Shown one piece after another: positions 36,424 to 44,672 of a stretch of DNA of 64,000 bases. The notes under the pieces were generated by a model. That model searched no databases, was not told the DNA's origin, and saw nothing but the letters and a program-made list of their open reading frames with translations. The translations under genes and the position numbers were made by a program. This stretch comes from an uncultured Spirochaetota bacterium (GTDB lineage Bacteria > Spirochaetota > Spirochaetia > JAFGXN01), in NCBI GenBank assembly GCA_944388995.1, contig CALXKN010000006.1, positions 37,434-101,433 of the forward strand, read 5' to 3'. Every line of letters starts with the position of its first letter. Within the stretch, counting starts at the first letter, position 1.

Positions 36424-36462
36424 GCAAACCGGAAAAACAAGGCGGAAAATACGCCGGAAACG

Positions 36463-36491
36463 TTGACAGCCGCCCTCTTTTAAGATATAAT
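36463..36491 (+). promoter_or_regulatory. Consensus promoter of the NimA-like gene
   Basis: TTGACA (36463-36468), 17-base spacer, TATAAT (36486-36491): a perfect match in both boxes. The ATG follows after 5 bases without a ribosome-binding site, a leaderless arrangement. Confidence 0.88.
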
Positions 36492-36496
36492 GAACT

Positions 36497-36961
36497 ATGA
36501 GACGAAAAGACAGAGAACAATCAACTGAATTTGCACTGAAAACGGCACAGGAGTGTGAGTTTGCCGTTATTTCGATGATTGATACGGACGGACGCCCTTA
36601 CGGCGTGCCTGTCAGCACGGTTCTTGACGGCGAAGCGCTCTATTTTCATACCGCCAAAGAGGGGCGCAAAATCGACTGTCTGCATCACTCGCCGGCGGTT
36701 CACATTGTCTGCGTCGGCGCCGTTCAACGGGCTGCGGATGAATTTACAACCGGATACGAATGCGCTATGATTGAAGGAATTTGCACCGAAGTGACCGACG
36801 AAGCGGAAAAAATCAGGGCGCTGCAGCTGCTTTGCAAAAAATACACGCCGCAAAACATGGATAACTTCGACCGAGCCATACAGGCAAGTCTTCACCGCAC
36901 CGGCGTTTACAAAATTGCCGTTCTCTCTGTCACCGGCAAAGCGAAAGTTTTAAAATCTTAA
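36497..36961 (+). CDS. Pyridoxamine 5'-phosphate oxidase-like flavoprotein (NimA-like)
   Basis: 154 residues. MRRKDREQSTEFALKTAQEC at the start, then CEFAVISMIDTDGRPYGVPV, LYFHTAKEGRKIDCLHHSPA and VCVGAVQ are typical of the NimA/PNPOx-like split-barrel family, which binds FMN; some members reduce 5-nitroimidazoles. The C-terminal VYKIAVLSVTGKAK completes the barrel. A perfect promoter lies immediately before the ATG. Physiological substrate unknown. Confidence 0.87.
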   Translation: MRRKDREQSTEFALKTAQECEFAVISMIDTDGRPYGVPVSTVLDGEALYFHTAKEGRKIDCLHHSPAVHIVCVGAVQRAADEFTTGYECAMIEGICTEVTDEAEKIRALQLLCKKYTPQNMDNFDRAIQASLHRTGVYKIAVLSVTGKAKVLKS

Positions 36962-36970
36962 CGCGCAATC

Positions 36971-36999
36971 TTTACTTTTCCCCGAAACGGCGGTATATT
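36971..36999 (+). promoter_or_regulatory. Promoter of the lipoprotein gene at 37050
   Basis: TTTACT (36971-36976), 17-base spacer, TATATT (36994-36999). Leader of about 43 bases with GGGAGG before the ATG, so unlike its upstream neighbour this gene has a normal ribosome-binding site. Confidence 0.75.
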
Positions 37000-37049
37000 A
37001 TCATTGGAAGGAAGATCCGGTTCCGAATCTCTCCGCTCCGGGAGGTTTT

Positions 37050-38120
37050 ATGAAAAATTCCGCAAAATTTCTGATCATCTCTCTGACGGCGGCCGTCGTC
37101 GCATGCCCCGTTACACCCGAAGGCGGCGAGGACTCTTCCGCGGCACGGGAATACAAAATCACCTACACTGTTTCAGGCAGCGACTCGGTCACCGTCAACG
37201 GTCCCGCCGCCGCCAAAGCCGGCGATACGGTTGCGTTTACGCTTGACGGCCTCGAATTTGACACGCGGCTGATTTCGGTTGAGTATTATTGGATTTTTGA
37301 TTCCGCCTGCTCTTACAACGAAGCGACCGGCGAATACAGTTTCACCATGCCGGAACAGAATACCCCCGTCACCGTTACCGTTAAAACGCTGACGGACGTT
37401 GACAGCGACGGCTGCATTTCGTGGCGCGCGGGATCGCCCTCGCAGATTGTTCCCGGAGAAGCCGTCGCGGAACTGACGTTTGACGTTAACGCAGCCTGGA
37501 CGACTTCGTGCACCGTCGATCTCACCTCCACGGACGAAAGCATAATTCCCGCTTCGGCGCTCTCATACAAAGAGCTCACTGAAGGAAACAGCAACGCCAT
37601 CACCGGCGTTACAATTACCGTCGATTTGACTCAGGTCAGTCCTGGGCAAACCTATCTGATCGCGTACTTCAAAAGCGGCAACAGCTCTTCGCAAAAAGGC
37701 GAAATCACAAAGCGGATTGAGGTGACCAATACGTTGAATGAAACGATTCTGAATGCTACACTTGAAGTCGACATGAGTGCATTTAACGGCGACACATCCG
37801 ACAAGTACATTCAATTTGTTGATCAAAATTATCAGAACGGGTCTAAAGTTGAAGAGCGGCGGACGATTTATTTTGCCGATCAGACCGGGACCGAAGATGT
37901 TTTTACACTTGACTTACAATTTGTTGAAGGACACGCCTACAAAGTTTCTGTCGGAAAAGTGAAATCGGGTGATTCGTATGTCATCGACGACTCTGTCAGC
38001 GGCGGCGGTTCAACGGCCGGAGACGATTACAACGGCATTATCGATTCCATTCTGCGGATAAAGACGGACGGTTCGACCATCGAAATCAACGTAAAAAACG
38101 AAGTCGTTCCTCTCGGCTGA
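37050..38120 (+). CDS. Lipoprotein of unknown function with Ig-like segments
   Basis: 356 residues. MKNSAKFLIISLTAAVVAC is a lipoprotein signal (lipobox VVAC); the mature protein starts CPVTPEGGED. The body is beta-rich and low in Lys: an early segment YKITYTVSGSDSVTVNGPAA with GDTVAFTL, ending FTMPEQNTPVTVTVKT, resembles the repeat module found in many surface proteins with bacterial Ig-like folds. An Asp-rich loop DVDSDGC follows. The other domains give no family. The Ala-Cys-Pro junction is the same as in the two other large lipoproteins of this window. A hairpin terminator follows the stop by 14 bases. Confidence 0.78.
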   Translation: MKNSAKFLIISLTAAVVACPVTPEGGEDSSAAREYKITYTVSGSDSVTVNGPAAAKAGDTVAFTLDGLEFDTRLISVEYYWIFDSACSYNEATGEYSFTMPEQNTPVTVTVKTLTDVDSDGCISWRAGSPSQIVPGEAVAELTFDVNAAWTTSCTVDLTSTDESIIPASALSYKELTEGNSNAITGVTITVDLTQVSPGQTYLIAYFKSGNSSSQKGEITKRIEVTNTLNETILNATLEVDMSAFNGDTSDKYIQFVDQNYQNGSKVEERRTIYFADQTGTEDVFTLDLQFVEGHAYKVSVGKVKSGDSYVIDDSVSGGGSTAGDDYNGIIDSILRIKTDGSTIEINVKNEVVPLG

Positions 38121-38134
38121 CAATCCCGCAAATG

Positions 38135-38165
38135 AAAAAAGGCCTCCCCGGGGAGCGCCTTTTTT
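38135..38165. terminator. Bidirectional terminator
   Basis: AAAAAAGGC-CTCCCCGGGGAG-GCC-TTTTTT type hairpin with a short mismatch, flanked by A6 and T6. It serves the lipoprotein gene on the plus strand and, from the other side, the membrane protein gene at 38189-38551. Confidence 0.85.
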
Positions 38166-38188
38166 GCTGTCGTCAGAAAAAAAAGGAT

Positions 38189-38551
38189 TCAGCTCTCTTC
38201 GTCTTTTTTTTGATACGAAACCAGCAAAAGAAAGACGGAAACGAGCGCCGTCAGAAAACCGGCTGCGCCGCAGAGGATCAGAAACACTTCCGACAACTCT
38301 TCAAAAAAACCGTCAAGACAAAAAAGAATTGAAAAGACGCTGAGAGCGAAAAAAAGAACGGCTGTCGGCGCAAACTGCCGTTTTAACTGAACCAAAACCA
38401 AAACGCCTGCCGTCAGATTTACTAAGGAAAGCACTAATGCGGGAATAAAATCATCTCCGACTTCAACCGCCGTCAAAGCAAGAATCCCGGCACACAAACC
38501 GATAAACGCAAACATAATGTACTTAGATGAAAGCAGTTCTTCGAATTTCAT
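38189..38551 (-). CDS. Small membrane protein of unknown function
   Basis: 120 residues from the ATG at 38551 (MKFEELLSSKYIMFAFIGLC), which has GGAGG 5 bases upstream; a longer frame beginning at 38611 has no such site. Four membrane helices are visible: YIMFAFIGLCAGILALTAV, IPALVLSLVNLTAGVLVLVQ, PTAVLFFALSVFSILFCLDG and LILCGAAGFLTALVSVFLL. The C-terminus is charged (SYQKKDEES). I recognise no family. It ends at a bidirectional terminator. Confidence 0.7.
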   Translation of the reverse strand: MKFEELLSSKYIMFAFIGLCAGILALTAVEVGDDFIPALVLSLVNLTAGVLVLVQLKRQFAPTAVLFFALSVFSILFCLDGFFEELSEVFLILCGAAGFLTALVSVFLLLVSYQKKDEES

Positions 38552-38643
38552 AATGACCTCCGTTTTTTGTATTGCCGTTTTATTGTACTTTGTTCTATCG
38601 GAGGCAGACATTAAGATAAGATTAAACCTTTCTTAAAGTTTTG

Positions 38644-38844
38644 TTACTTCTCTTCAAATGAATCGGATGACGGAGCGTTTGCTTTCAACAGCTCTTTTTC
38701 CGCATCGCGCAAATGACTGTGAAACTTCCGTTCGGTTTCATTCAGACGGTGAACCGTTTCCTCTTCGTCTTGTACAATCGGCGGCGGAGGCGGCGGTTCG
38801 CGGTCGGCGGCGTTCATCATCAAAAGCGGGAAAAACCAAAACAT
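38644..38844 (-). CDS. Short Pro-rich acidic protein coupled to the peptidase gene
   Basis: 66 residues. Its ATG overlaps the stop of the preceding metallopeptidase gene as TGATG, which argues for translation by reinitiation. It starts MFWFFPLLMMNAADREPPPP with six consecutive Pro and continues into a charged helix (VHRLNETERKFHSHLRDAEK). No family is recognised. The coupling and the lack of any other gene in this stretch make it plausible, but it could also be an untranslated tail. Confidence 0.5.
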   Translation of the reverse strand: MFWFFPLLMMNAADREPPPPPPIVQDEEETVHRLNETERKFHSHLRDAEKELLKANAPSSDSFEEK

Positions 38845-40265
38845 CAGAACGCGCCCGTCTCAAACCCGACAGTGTCCGTTCCGCTGATCTGAAGCAGCGT
38901 TACCGGCCGGTTGATCCATTTAAAAAGATAAAACGAGTAATTCTTCATGTTTTTGACTTCCATACCGTAGGAACGGCGCAGGTCGACGGTCTGGGAAAAT
39001 CCGTGTGCGGCGTAAACGGTATCAATCAGCCGGGAAAGACAGAATCCGTTTTCCCCGTATCCGGCGGTTCCTTCGGCATGGTTGAATGCGGAAATATTGT
39101 ACCGGGAGTCGTCGGTTACTCCCCGTCCCGTCAAAAGAATCATTCTGACAAAATCTTCGAACAGCGTATTGAAATCAGCGCCGACCGCCTCTTCTACAGA
39201 GGCGGTTCCTGTCTGCGGAGAATTGTAGAGTTTTTTAATAAACGCCTCGCCGAAACGTTCCTGCAAATACCGCATAAACAGCAGAGAAAGTCCGTAATCA
39301 ACCGAGTCGCCGTCGTCTTCAATCAGCGAAACGCCTTGGTTGTACAGCATTCCTTTTATGTAATCCTCGTGGGGAGCCGCATAGCCGCAGAAGTATTCGG
39401 CCAGCATGGAAAGCCCTTCGTTGATCCAGACGGCGGCGGAGTGCGTCCGGCCGAGGCGGACAAGAGTGTCGAAAAACGCCATGTGCTGAAACTCATGCAC
39501 CAGCGTTGCCGCCAAATCGATTTTGTACTTCTCAAATTCGGAAAAATACAAAGCGTTAATGTAGAGAATATCGCCGTTGTTGGAATCGGTTTCACCTTCA
39601 TACTTATCGACGGCGTAAAAATATCCGAAAACCGATTCCTCCGTTTCGGCAATCACGTAAATCAGCTTTCCGTTGCCGTCGGTATCGCTTTCGCGCCCGA
39701 ATTTTTCGCGCATCAGCGGCAGTTTCTCTTCCAATTCGCCTGCCAAATAATCAAGGTGCTGCTCCGTAACGGCAGAGGCTTCTTTTTCCACATAAAAAAC
39801 CGAATTTCCGGTGATTTTACGGCAAACGGTTTCGGTCTCTTTCATATAAGAACCGGAAAGAATCCAAAACTGTCGGGTTTCTCCGACGGACGCGCCGGCG
39901 GAGGTCTGCAGAGTGCGGGCGGCAACCGCCGGAACGCCGTTTTTCAGCAGGGCGGCTTCGCTCTCCCGCAGCCGGCCGTAAAAGGCGGAAGCCGCCGGAA
40001 CCCCGGAATCCTCCGCCGGTTCCCCGCCTGAGGACGGATTTCCGGCAACCGAACGCGAAGAGGTCTGCGCCGTTAAGCGGAAAGAGTTTTTGCCGGCAAT
40101 TTCATCGCTGCGTGTTTCGGGAACAGCGTAAACCATCGTGTACAGCATGTCGTAATCGCCGCTGACAGCAACCGTCTGCGATTGAGACGTTACCGCAATT
40201 TCACTCTGACTCTCCAAATCACAGCCGAAAAAAATACAGCAAAAAACAATCAGCAGCCGTTTCAT
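38844..40265 (-). CDS. Zinc metallopeptidase lipoprotein, M30 (hyicolysin)-like
   Basis: 473 residues. MKRLLIVFCCIFFGCDLE is a lipoprotein signal (lipobox FFGC). The catalytic zinc motif is TLVHEFQHMAFF (HExxH), followed 25 residues later by AVWINEGLSMLAEYFCG, where the Glu of NEG is the likely third ligand; this arrangement matches the M30 family. A DTDGNGK loop before the active site may bind calcium. The signal puts the enzyme outside the cytoplasm on a membrane. It starts 6 bases after the ackA stop without its own clear ribosome-binding site and is followed by a coupled short gene. Substrate unknown. Confidence 0.85.
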   Translation of the reverse strand: MKRLLIVFCCIFFGCDLESQSEIAVTSQSQTVAVSGDYDMLYTMVYAVPETRSDEIAGKNSFRLTAQTSSRSVAGNPSSGGEPAEDSGVPAASAFYGRLRESEAALLKNGVPAVAARTLQTSAGASVGETRQFWILSGSYMKETETVCRKITGNSVFYVEKEASAVTEQHLDYLAGELEEKLPLMREKFGRESDTDGNGKLIYVIAETEESVFGYFYAVDKYEGETDSNNGDILYINALYFSEFEKYKIDLAATLVHEFQHMAFFDTLVRLGRTHSAAVWINEGLSMLAEYFCGYAAPHEDYIKGMLYNQGVSLIEDDGDSVDYGLSLLFMRYLQERFGEAFIKKLYNSPQTGTASVEEAVGADFNTLFEDFVRMILLTGRGVTDDSRYNISAFNHAEGTAGYGENGFCLSRLIDTVYAAHGFSQTVDLRRSYGMEVKNMKNYSFYLFKWINRPVTLLQISGTDTVGFETGAF

Positions 40266-40271
40266 ACAATT

Positions 40272-41618
40272 TCAGATCCACTGTTCCGGAAGCGCAAGAA
40301 TTTCCCTCAGTTCCGGATTTTCCGCCAACTTTGCCTTCAGCTTTGCGGCGCGGTCTTTATTGACGTATTCCTTTGACTGAAACGAATACGTGAAATTGGT
40401 GTGCACGTCGTAAGTTCCCTGCATCAGCGCAAATGTATCTTCGGTCATCACCAATTCTTCATCGGTCGGAATGACAAAAATTTTCACGGCGGAATCGTCT
40501 GCAGAGATCACCGTTTCAGCGGCCCTCAGCCGCGAAAGACGGTTGCGTTTTTCGTCCAATTTAATTCCGAATCCTTCCAAACCGGAAACGGAACCGGCAC
40601 GGTAAGCGGGATTCATCTCTCCGACGCCGGCCGTAAAAACGATAGCGTCTACCCGTCCGAGAGCTGCCATATAAGAGCCAATGTATTTTTTAATTCGATA
40701 TGTTTCCATTTCAAGAATCAGCTTTGCCCGTTCGTCTCCCGCATCGACTCCGGCCTGAACGTCGCGGCGGTCGCTGTATTTCCCGGAAATTCCCAAAACT
40801 CCCGACGACTTGTTGAGGATGGCGTCCATCTCTTTGGCACTGCATCCGAGATTTTCCATCATAAACGGAACAATAGCCGGATCGATGTCGCCGCAACGGG
40901 TTCCCATCATCAAACCTTCCAACGGAGTCAACCCCATCGACGTATCGATACAAACGCCGTTTTTAACAGCACACATACTGGCCCCGTTTCCGATGTGAGC
41001 GATAATCAGGTTCGTCTCTTTCGGAGATTTGCCGAGCAGAACGGCCGCCCGTTTCGCCGTATAAAGAAAACTGGTGCCATGAAAACCGTAACGGCGAATG
41101 TTGTATTTTGTGTACCATTCGTAAGGAAGAGGATACATGAACGCAGGCGCCTCCATTGTCTGGTGCCAAGCGGTATCCATGACGGCACAGTGCGGAATAT
41201 TTGGTAAAACTTTTCGAGCCGCTTCAACCCCCTGAATATTTGCCGGCATATGAAGCGGTCCAAGCGGAATCAATGATTTAAATTCAGCAAGCGTCCGATC
41301 GTCGATAAGAACCGATTTCTTAAACTTTTCACCGCCGTGCAGCATACGGTGACCGACCGCTTTCACTTCATCCATCGAATGGATACAGCCCAATTTCGGA
41401 TCCGCGATTGTGTCCATAATCAATTGAATCGCTTCGATATGAGTCGGACACGGTTTTTGCGCTTCGTATTCTTCTTTTGCGGCAGCGCTGAATTCAATAC
41501 GGGAATTCGGCTGACCGATTCGCTCAACCATACCGCTGCCCAAAACGGTCTGATTTTCCCAATCATAAATTTGAAACTTGGCGGACGAACTTCCGCAATT
41601 CAACGTCAAAATAATCAT
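40272..41618 (-). CDS. ackA: Acetate kinase
   Basis: 448 residues, about 45 longer than the common form but usual for treponemes. It makes ATP from acetyl phosphate in fermentation. Motifs: [77 protein letters not shown] and [14 protein letters not shown]. The extra length lies at the C-terminus after [16 protein letters not shown]. The ATG at 41618 has GGAG 7 bases upstream, and TATAAT lies at 41639-41644. No phosphotransacetylase gene is adjacent. Confidence 0.96.
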   Translation of the reverse strand: MIILTLNCGSSSAKFQIYDWENQTVLGSGMVERIGQPNSRIEFSAAAKEEYEAQKPCPTHIEAIQLIMDTIADPKLGCIHSMDEVKAVGHRMLHGGEKFKKSVLIDDRTLAEFKSLIPLGPLHMPANIQGVEAARKVLPNIPHCAVMDTAWHQTMEAPAFMYPLPYEWYTKYNIRRYGFHGTSFLYTAKRAAVLLGKSPKETNLIIAHIGNGASMCAVKNGVCIDTSMGLTPLEGLMMGTRCGDIDPAIVPFMMENLGCSAKEMDAILNKSSGVLGISGKYSDRRDVQAGVDAGDERAKLILEMETYRIKKYIGSYMAALGRVDAIVFTAGVGEMNPAYRAGSVSGLEGFGIKLDEKRNRLSRLRAAETVISADDSAVKIFVIPTDEELVMTEDTFALMQGTYDVHTNFTYSFQSKEYVNKDRAAKLKAKLAENPELREILALPEQWI

Positions 41619-41709
41619 AAACAACTCCGAATGCCTTTATTATACAGGATTCAGCAGAATTTTACCATCGATTTTTCCGAAAAGATTCTTTTGCCGCATT
41701 AATATCGAT

Positions 41710-42972
41710 ATGAAGAAACGGATTATTTTGATGATACTGTTCGCGCCGCTGGCCTCTTTTGCTTCGGAAACGCGGTGGGAGCTTAGCCGCGAAGGTTCCC
41801 GGTCGGTGACCACTCGATCCGAAAACGGAACCCGCCTCTCCGTCACGCTTGACTTTGACGGCAGCCGCCGGCCTCTTGACGCGCAGTGGAGTTTTTCGTC
41901 TCCGTATTTTCGTGCCGGCGGTCTCACCCGCAGCGGGTTCGTTTCGTTTTTCGATAACCGAAACCTTTCGTCTGACGGAAAACGCAACGGCGTTCCTGAT
42001 GCTTGGAAAACCGGCCGATCGTCGTCAACTGTCGGCTTCAACGCCACTCCGGGGGGCGGCGCCGGCTTCTACACCGCGCGCCACCCCGATTGGCTGGTCA
42101 CCGGCGCCGTGCACCGGTTGGAAATCTCGGACAGGGTATCGGCGGCGACCGCGGTCGAATGGCACGGAGCGGCAAACGAAAGCGTTTCCGACAACTGGTA
42201 CTTTTCCGAAAATTCTTCGCGGGAATCCCAATTTTTAAGGACGGTTCACGGTTTGCGTTACCGGACAAAAGGCGGACACGACGCCGGACTCTACGTTTCT
42301 TCCGCTGCCGGAAGCTTAAATCCGGCCGCGGCGGCGGTTCTGTTCATTTATGAATATAAAAACCCGTTGAGGGAAATTCTGTTTAAAAGCGCCTGGTACG
42401 GAGACGGTTACCTTTTTAAATCGGGCACGCCGTCCGACCGGAACGCTGTTTTCTTCTTTTCGTACAAAGAGAATTTCGAAAAGAGCGGCTATTTCCGTTT
42501 CCGTCTCGGATTCGATCTTCCCCCGGTTCCCGATCTTTTTTATATTCTGCCGTTTGAGACGTTCGGCGAAATCCGGGGGGAATTCCGCCGCGACGGGTGG
42601 CGGCTGTTTGCCGAAAACCGTCTGACGCTGGCGTCGGACAAAGAAGGCGGCGGCACTCTGAAAAACCGCAGCTACGCCGTTGTCTCCTGGCAGGGAGTGA
42701 CGGGAAAACAGACGGCCGTCGGCGCCGCCGTTTCGGCGCGCTGTACCTATACAAGCGGCGAAGAGCTCGATTTTAAGGCGGAAGGGAAGATTCTTCTGCT
42801 CTGCCGCCGACAAAGTTTTTCGCTTGCCGCTTCAATCGAAGAGGGCCGCCGTTACGTTCTCGGCGGCGAATGTGTTTTCCGGCTTCCATTTCTGACCGTT
42901 GAAATTGAGCCTCAATGGGAGTGGAACGACGGCATTCCGGGCGGAGGAGTGGAAATATCATTCGGAATTTAA
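41710..42972 (+). CDS. Predicted outer-membrane beta-barrel protein
   Basis: 420 residues. MKKRIILMILFAPLASFASE is a signal peptide. The rest alternates polar and aromatic residues in strand-like blocks (SPYFRAGGLTRSGFVSFF, RVSAATAVEWHG, YLFKSG, AVFFFSYKENFEKSGYFRFR, SYAVVSWQGV) with Gly/Asn turns, and the chain ends GGGVEISFGI, a barrel-like last strand. No specific family is recognised; a transport or adhesion role would be guesswork. There is no ribosome-binding site and a TAATAT lies 4 bases before the ATG, so the message may be leaderless. It is divergent from ackA. Confidence 0.7.
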   Translation: MKKRIILMILFAPLASFASETRWELSREGSRSVTTRSENGTRLSVTLDFDGSRRPLDAQWSFSSPYFRAGGLTRSGFVSFFDNRNLSSDGKRNGVPDAWKTGRSSSTVGFNATPGGGAGFYTARHPDWLVTGAVHRLEISDRVSAATAVEWHGAANESVSDNWYFSENSSRESQFLRTVHGLRYRTKGGHDAGLYVSSAAGSLNPAAAAVLFIYEYKNPLREILFKSAWYGDGYLFKSGTPSDRNAVFFFSYKENFEKSGYFRFRLGFDLPPVPDLFYILPFETFGEIRGEFRRDGWRLFAENRLTLASDKEGGGTLKNRSYAVVSWQGVTGKQTAVGAAVSARCTYTSGEELDFKAEGKILLLCRRQSFSLAASIEEGRRYVLGGECVFRLPFLTVEIEPQWEWNDGIPGGGVEISFGI

Positions 42973-42994
42973 AAAAGCCGGGCTTCCGCCCGGC
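42971..42994 (-). terminator. Terminator of the first PepSY-like gene
   Basis: Minus-strand stem GCCGGGC-GGAA-GCCCGGC followed by TTTTTT. It overlaps the stop codon region of the convergent outer-membrane protein gene and lies 19 bases after the PepSY-like stop. Confidence 0.88.
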
Positions 42995-43012
42995 CTTGAA
43001 CTTAAGACTGTT

Positions 43013-43435
43013 TCAGTCATCGTATTTTTGATAGAGCAGCTGTCCCTGCAAATTGAAGTACAGCTCCATGCGGTTTTGAAGTTTGATTTCGTATCCCTGA
43101 TACTCTTTTTCGATTTCAACCATCACCACATTGGGATACTGTTTGGCGACTGCGGCCGCAATGGCGGAAGGCACTTCAGACGCGGGAACGCCGGAGTAAC
43201 ACTTAATGCTCTTCCATTCGCCGTTTTGCCGGAAATCAATTTCGGCGCCGTTTGACAAGTCCACTTCATAGCTGTCCCAATCGGCTTCGGCAAACATAAT
43301 CGTCGCATTCGGATACCACCCTTTTACCGCTTCCTGAATATTTGCCGGCAGCGTCGTCGGATCAATTCTTTGATCGGCAAAAGCGCTCACGCTTAAAATC
43401 ATCATTGCAAATAAAACCGTTAAACCCTTTTTCAT
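43013..43435 (-). CDS. PepSY-like periplasmic protein (DUF2874 type), paralogue 1
   Basis: 140 residues. MKKGLTVLFAMMILSVSAFA is a signal peptide. Two copies of the PepSY-like unit follow: LPANIQEAVKGWYPNATIMF with WDSYEVDLSNGAEIDFRQNG, and VPSAIAAAVAKQYPNVVMVE with YQGYEIKLQNRMELYFNLQG. This is the BLIP-like fold seen in small periplasmic proteins of unknown role. It shares the ending KYDD and the whole layout with the gene at 43516-43944, showing a tandem duplication. GGAGG precedes the ATG. Confidence 0.85.
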   Translation of the reverse strand: MKKGLTVLFAMMILSVSAFADQRIDPTTLPANIQEAVKGWYPNATIMFAEADWDSYEVDLSNGAEIDFRQNGEWKSIKCYSGVPASEVPSAIAAAVAKQYPNVVMVEIEKEYQGYEIKLQNRMELYFNLQGQLLYQKYDD

Positions 43436-43515
43436 AAAAAACCTCCGAAATAAAATTGATTTTATAACCCCGGAAAACGAACCGCTGCAGTCAATCCTTT
43501 TCCGCTGTTCTCTTT

Positions 43516-43944
43516 TCAGTCGTCGTACTTATGGCCGATCAGGCGGCCGTCTCTGGAAAAGTACACTTCCATCCCGTTGTTCAGCTTGGCTTCATATCCG
43601 CGCCAATGACGCTCGATTTGGATGACAGATGCTCCCGGATACCGCTGTTCGACAGCGTCTGCTACTCCGGCAGGAAGCGCCGTTGCGGGAATTCCGGAAA
43701 CAGATGTAATTTCTTCCCATTTGCGGGAAAGCGTAAACTCGATTTTGGCTCCGCTTTCAAGATAGACCTCATAAACTCCCCAGTCGGATTCGGCCAGCGT
43801 AACAGCGTCATTGGGAAAGCATTGCTGCACATAGTTTTGAATCGATTTCGGCAATCTCAGAGGATCCACGATTCTGTCGGCAAACGCAGCCGCACTCACT
43901 CCGGCCGACAAACAAATACAAAACAGAAGAATTTTTTTATTCAT
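43516..43944 (-). CDS. PepSY-like periplasmic protein (DUF2874 type), paralogue 2
   Basis: 142 residues from the ATG at 43944 (MNKKILLFCICLSAGVSAAA), which has GGAGG upstream; an ATG at 43962 would add six residues and lacks one. After the signal peptide the two PepSY-like units are LPKSIQNYVQQCFPNDAVTL with WGVYEVYLESGAKIEFTLS, and LPAGVADAVEQRYPGASVIQ with WRGYEAKLNNGMEVYFSRDG. It ends GHKYDD, almost as its neighbour. The two proteins differ at most surface positions but keep Pro, Tyr and Gly landmarks. Confidence 0.83.
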   Translation of the reverse strand: MNKKILLFCICLSAGVSAAAFADRIVDPLRLPKSIQNYVQQCFPNDAVTLAESDWGVYEVYLESGAKIEFTLSRKWEEITSVSGIPATALPAGVADAVEQRYPGASVIQIERHWRGYEAKLNNGMEVYFSRDGRLIGHKYDD

Positions 43945-44183
43945 AATCAACCTCCGAATCATTGATGATTTATCATAACCCGCTTTTTTTTTACCGTCAA
44001 TAGAGATTAGAAAAAGATAATCATCATTTAATCACGGTTTCATTTTGAGGCGAAAAGGCGTTGGAAATTTCATTTTCATTTCATCTTCGATAAGAAAAAT
44101 AAAACCTAAAACAACAGCTTACCTTTTCATTTTAAAGAAGAAGCAAATCAAAGCCGCATGAAATAATCGGTCAAAAATAACGT
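43945..44183. other. AT-rich intergenic stretch without a recognised feature
   Basis: AT-rich sequence between the second PepSY-like gene and the flavodoxin terminator. It should hold the promoter of the PepSY-like genes. A stretch near 44014-44033 (GATAATCATCATTTAATC) faintly recalls a Fur-type site but is too weak to call. No gene or RNA was identified. Confidence 0.5.
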
Positions 44184-44215
44184 AAAAAAAAAGACCGAAA
44201 AATATTTCGGTCTTT
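44184..44215 (-). terminator. Terminator of the DUF3793-flavodoxin operon
   Basis: Minus-strand stem AAAGACCGAAA-TATT-TTTCGGTCTTT continuing into a run of T. It begins 16 bases after the flavodoxin stop. Confidence 0.9.
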
Positions 44216-44230
44216 CCTAAAATTCCGGAT

Positions 44231-44656
44231 TCAGGAAACCAGCTGCCGACCGGCTTCTTTACAATCGCATTCGGCTTGTTCGTCGGGAGCTTCGTTGCAA
44301 ATAACGCAGGCGCAAGCAAGCTGAGCGCCGCAGGCACGGCACTCCTCCTCCCATATCCGCATCCACTCTCCGTCGCCCCAACCGTAAGAACCGAAGAGAA
44401 CAATCCGTTTGCCGTTCAGCTTTGATTTGCAGCTTTCAAACATCGGTTCAAATTCATTTTCCTCCAATTGCTCCGCTCCCATCGAAGGACAACCGAATGC
44501 AATTGCATCGTAAGAGTCCATCATTACGGCAGAAAAATCGGAAGCGCTAAAGACATCGGCTTTTGCGCCGGCTGACTCGATTCCCTCCGCAATTTTTTTT
44601 GCCATTGCTTCGGTGTTTCCCGTTCCGCTCCAATAAACTACTGCAGCTTGTTTCAT
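44231..44656 (-). CDS. Flavodoxin
   Basis: 141 residues. A short-chain flavodoxin that carries electrons with bound FMN. The phosphate loop is VYWSGTGNTEAMAKKIAEGI, the first isoalloxazine loop is FGCPSMGAEQLEENEF and the second is LFGSYGWGDGEWMRIWEEEC. Flavodoxins replace ferredoxin under iron limitation in many bacteria. It is co-transcribed with the DUF3793 gene behind an operator-like palindrome. AGGAGG lies 5-6 bases before the ATG. IspG, encoded elsewhere in the window, is a possible acceptor. Confidence 0.95.
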   Translation of the reverse strand: MKQAAVVYWSGTGNTEAMAKKIAEGIESAGAKADVFSASDFSAVMMDSYDAIAFGCPSMGAEQLEENEFEPMFESCKSKLNGKRIVLFGSYGWGDGEWMRIWEEECRACGAQLACACVICNEAPDEQAECDCKEAGRQLVS

Positions 44657-44672
44657 AAAAACCTCCTGTATG

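Noticed and set aside
38658..40031. A plus-strand open frame of 457 codons opposite the M30-like peptidase
   Set aside because: It is a mirror of a well-supported gene; the predicted product has no family features, no signal and no ribosome-binding site.
44005..44040. Fur-like site before the PepSY-like genes
   Set aside because: Only a loose resemblance to the hexamer pattern in AT-rich sequence, without a clear palindrome.
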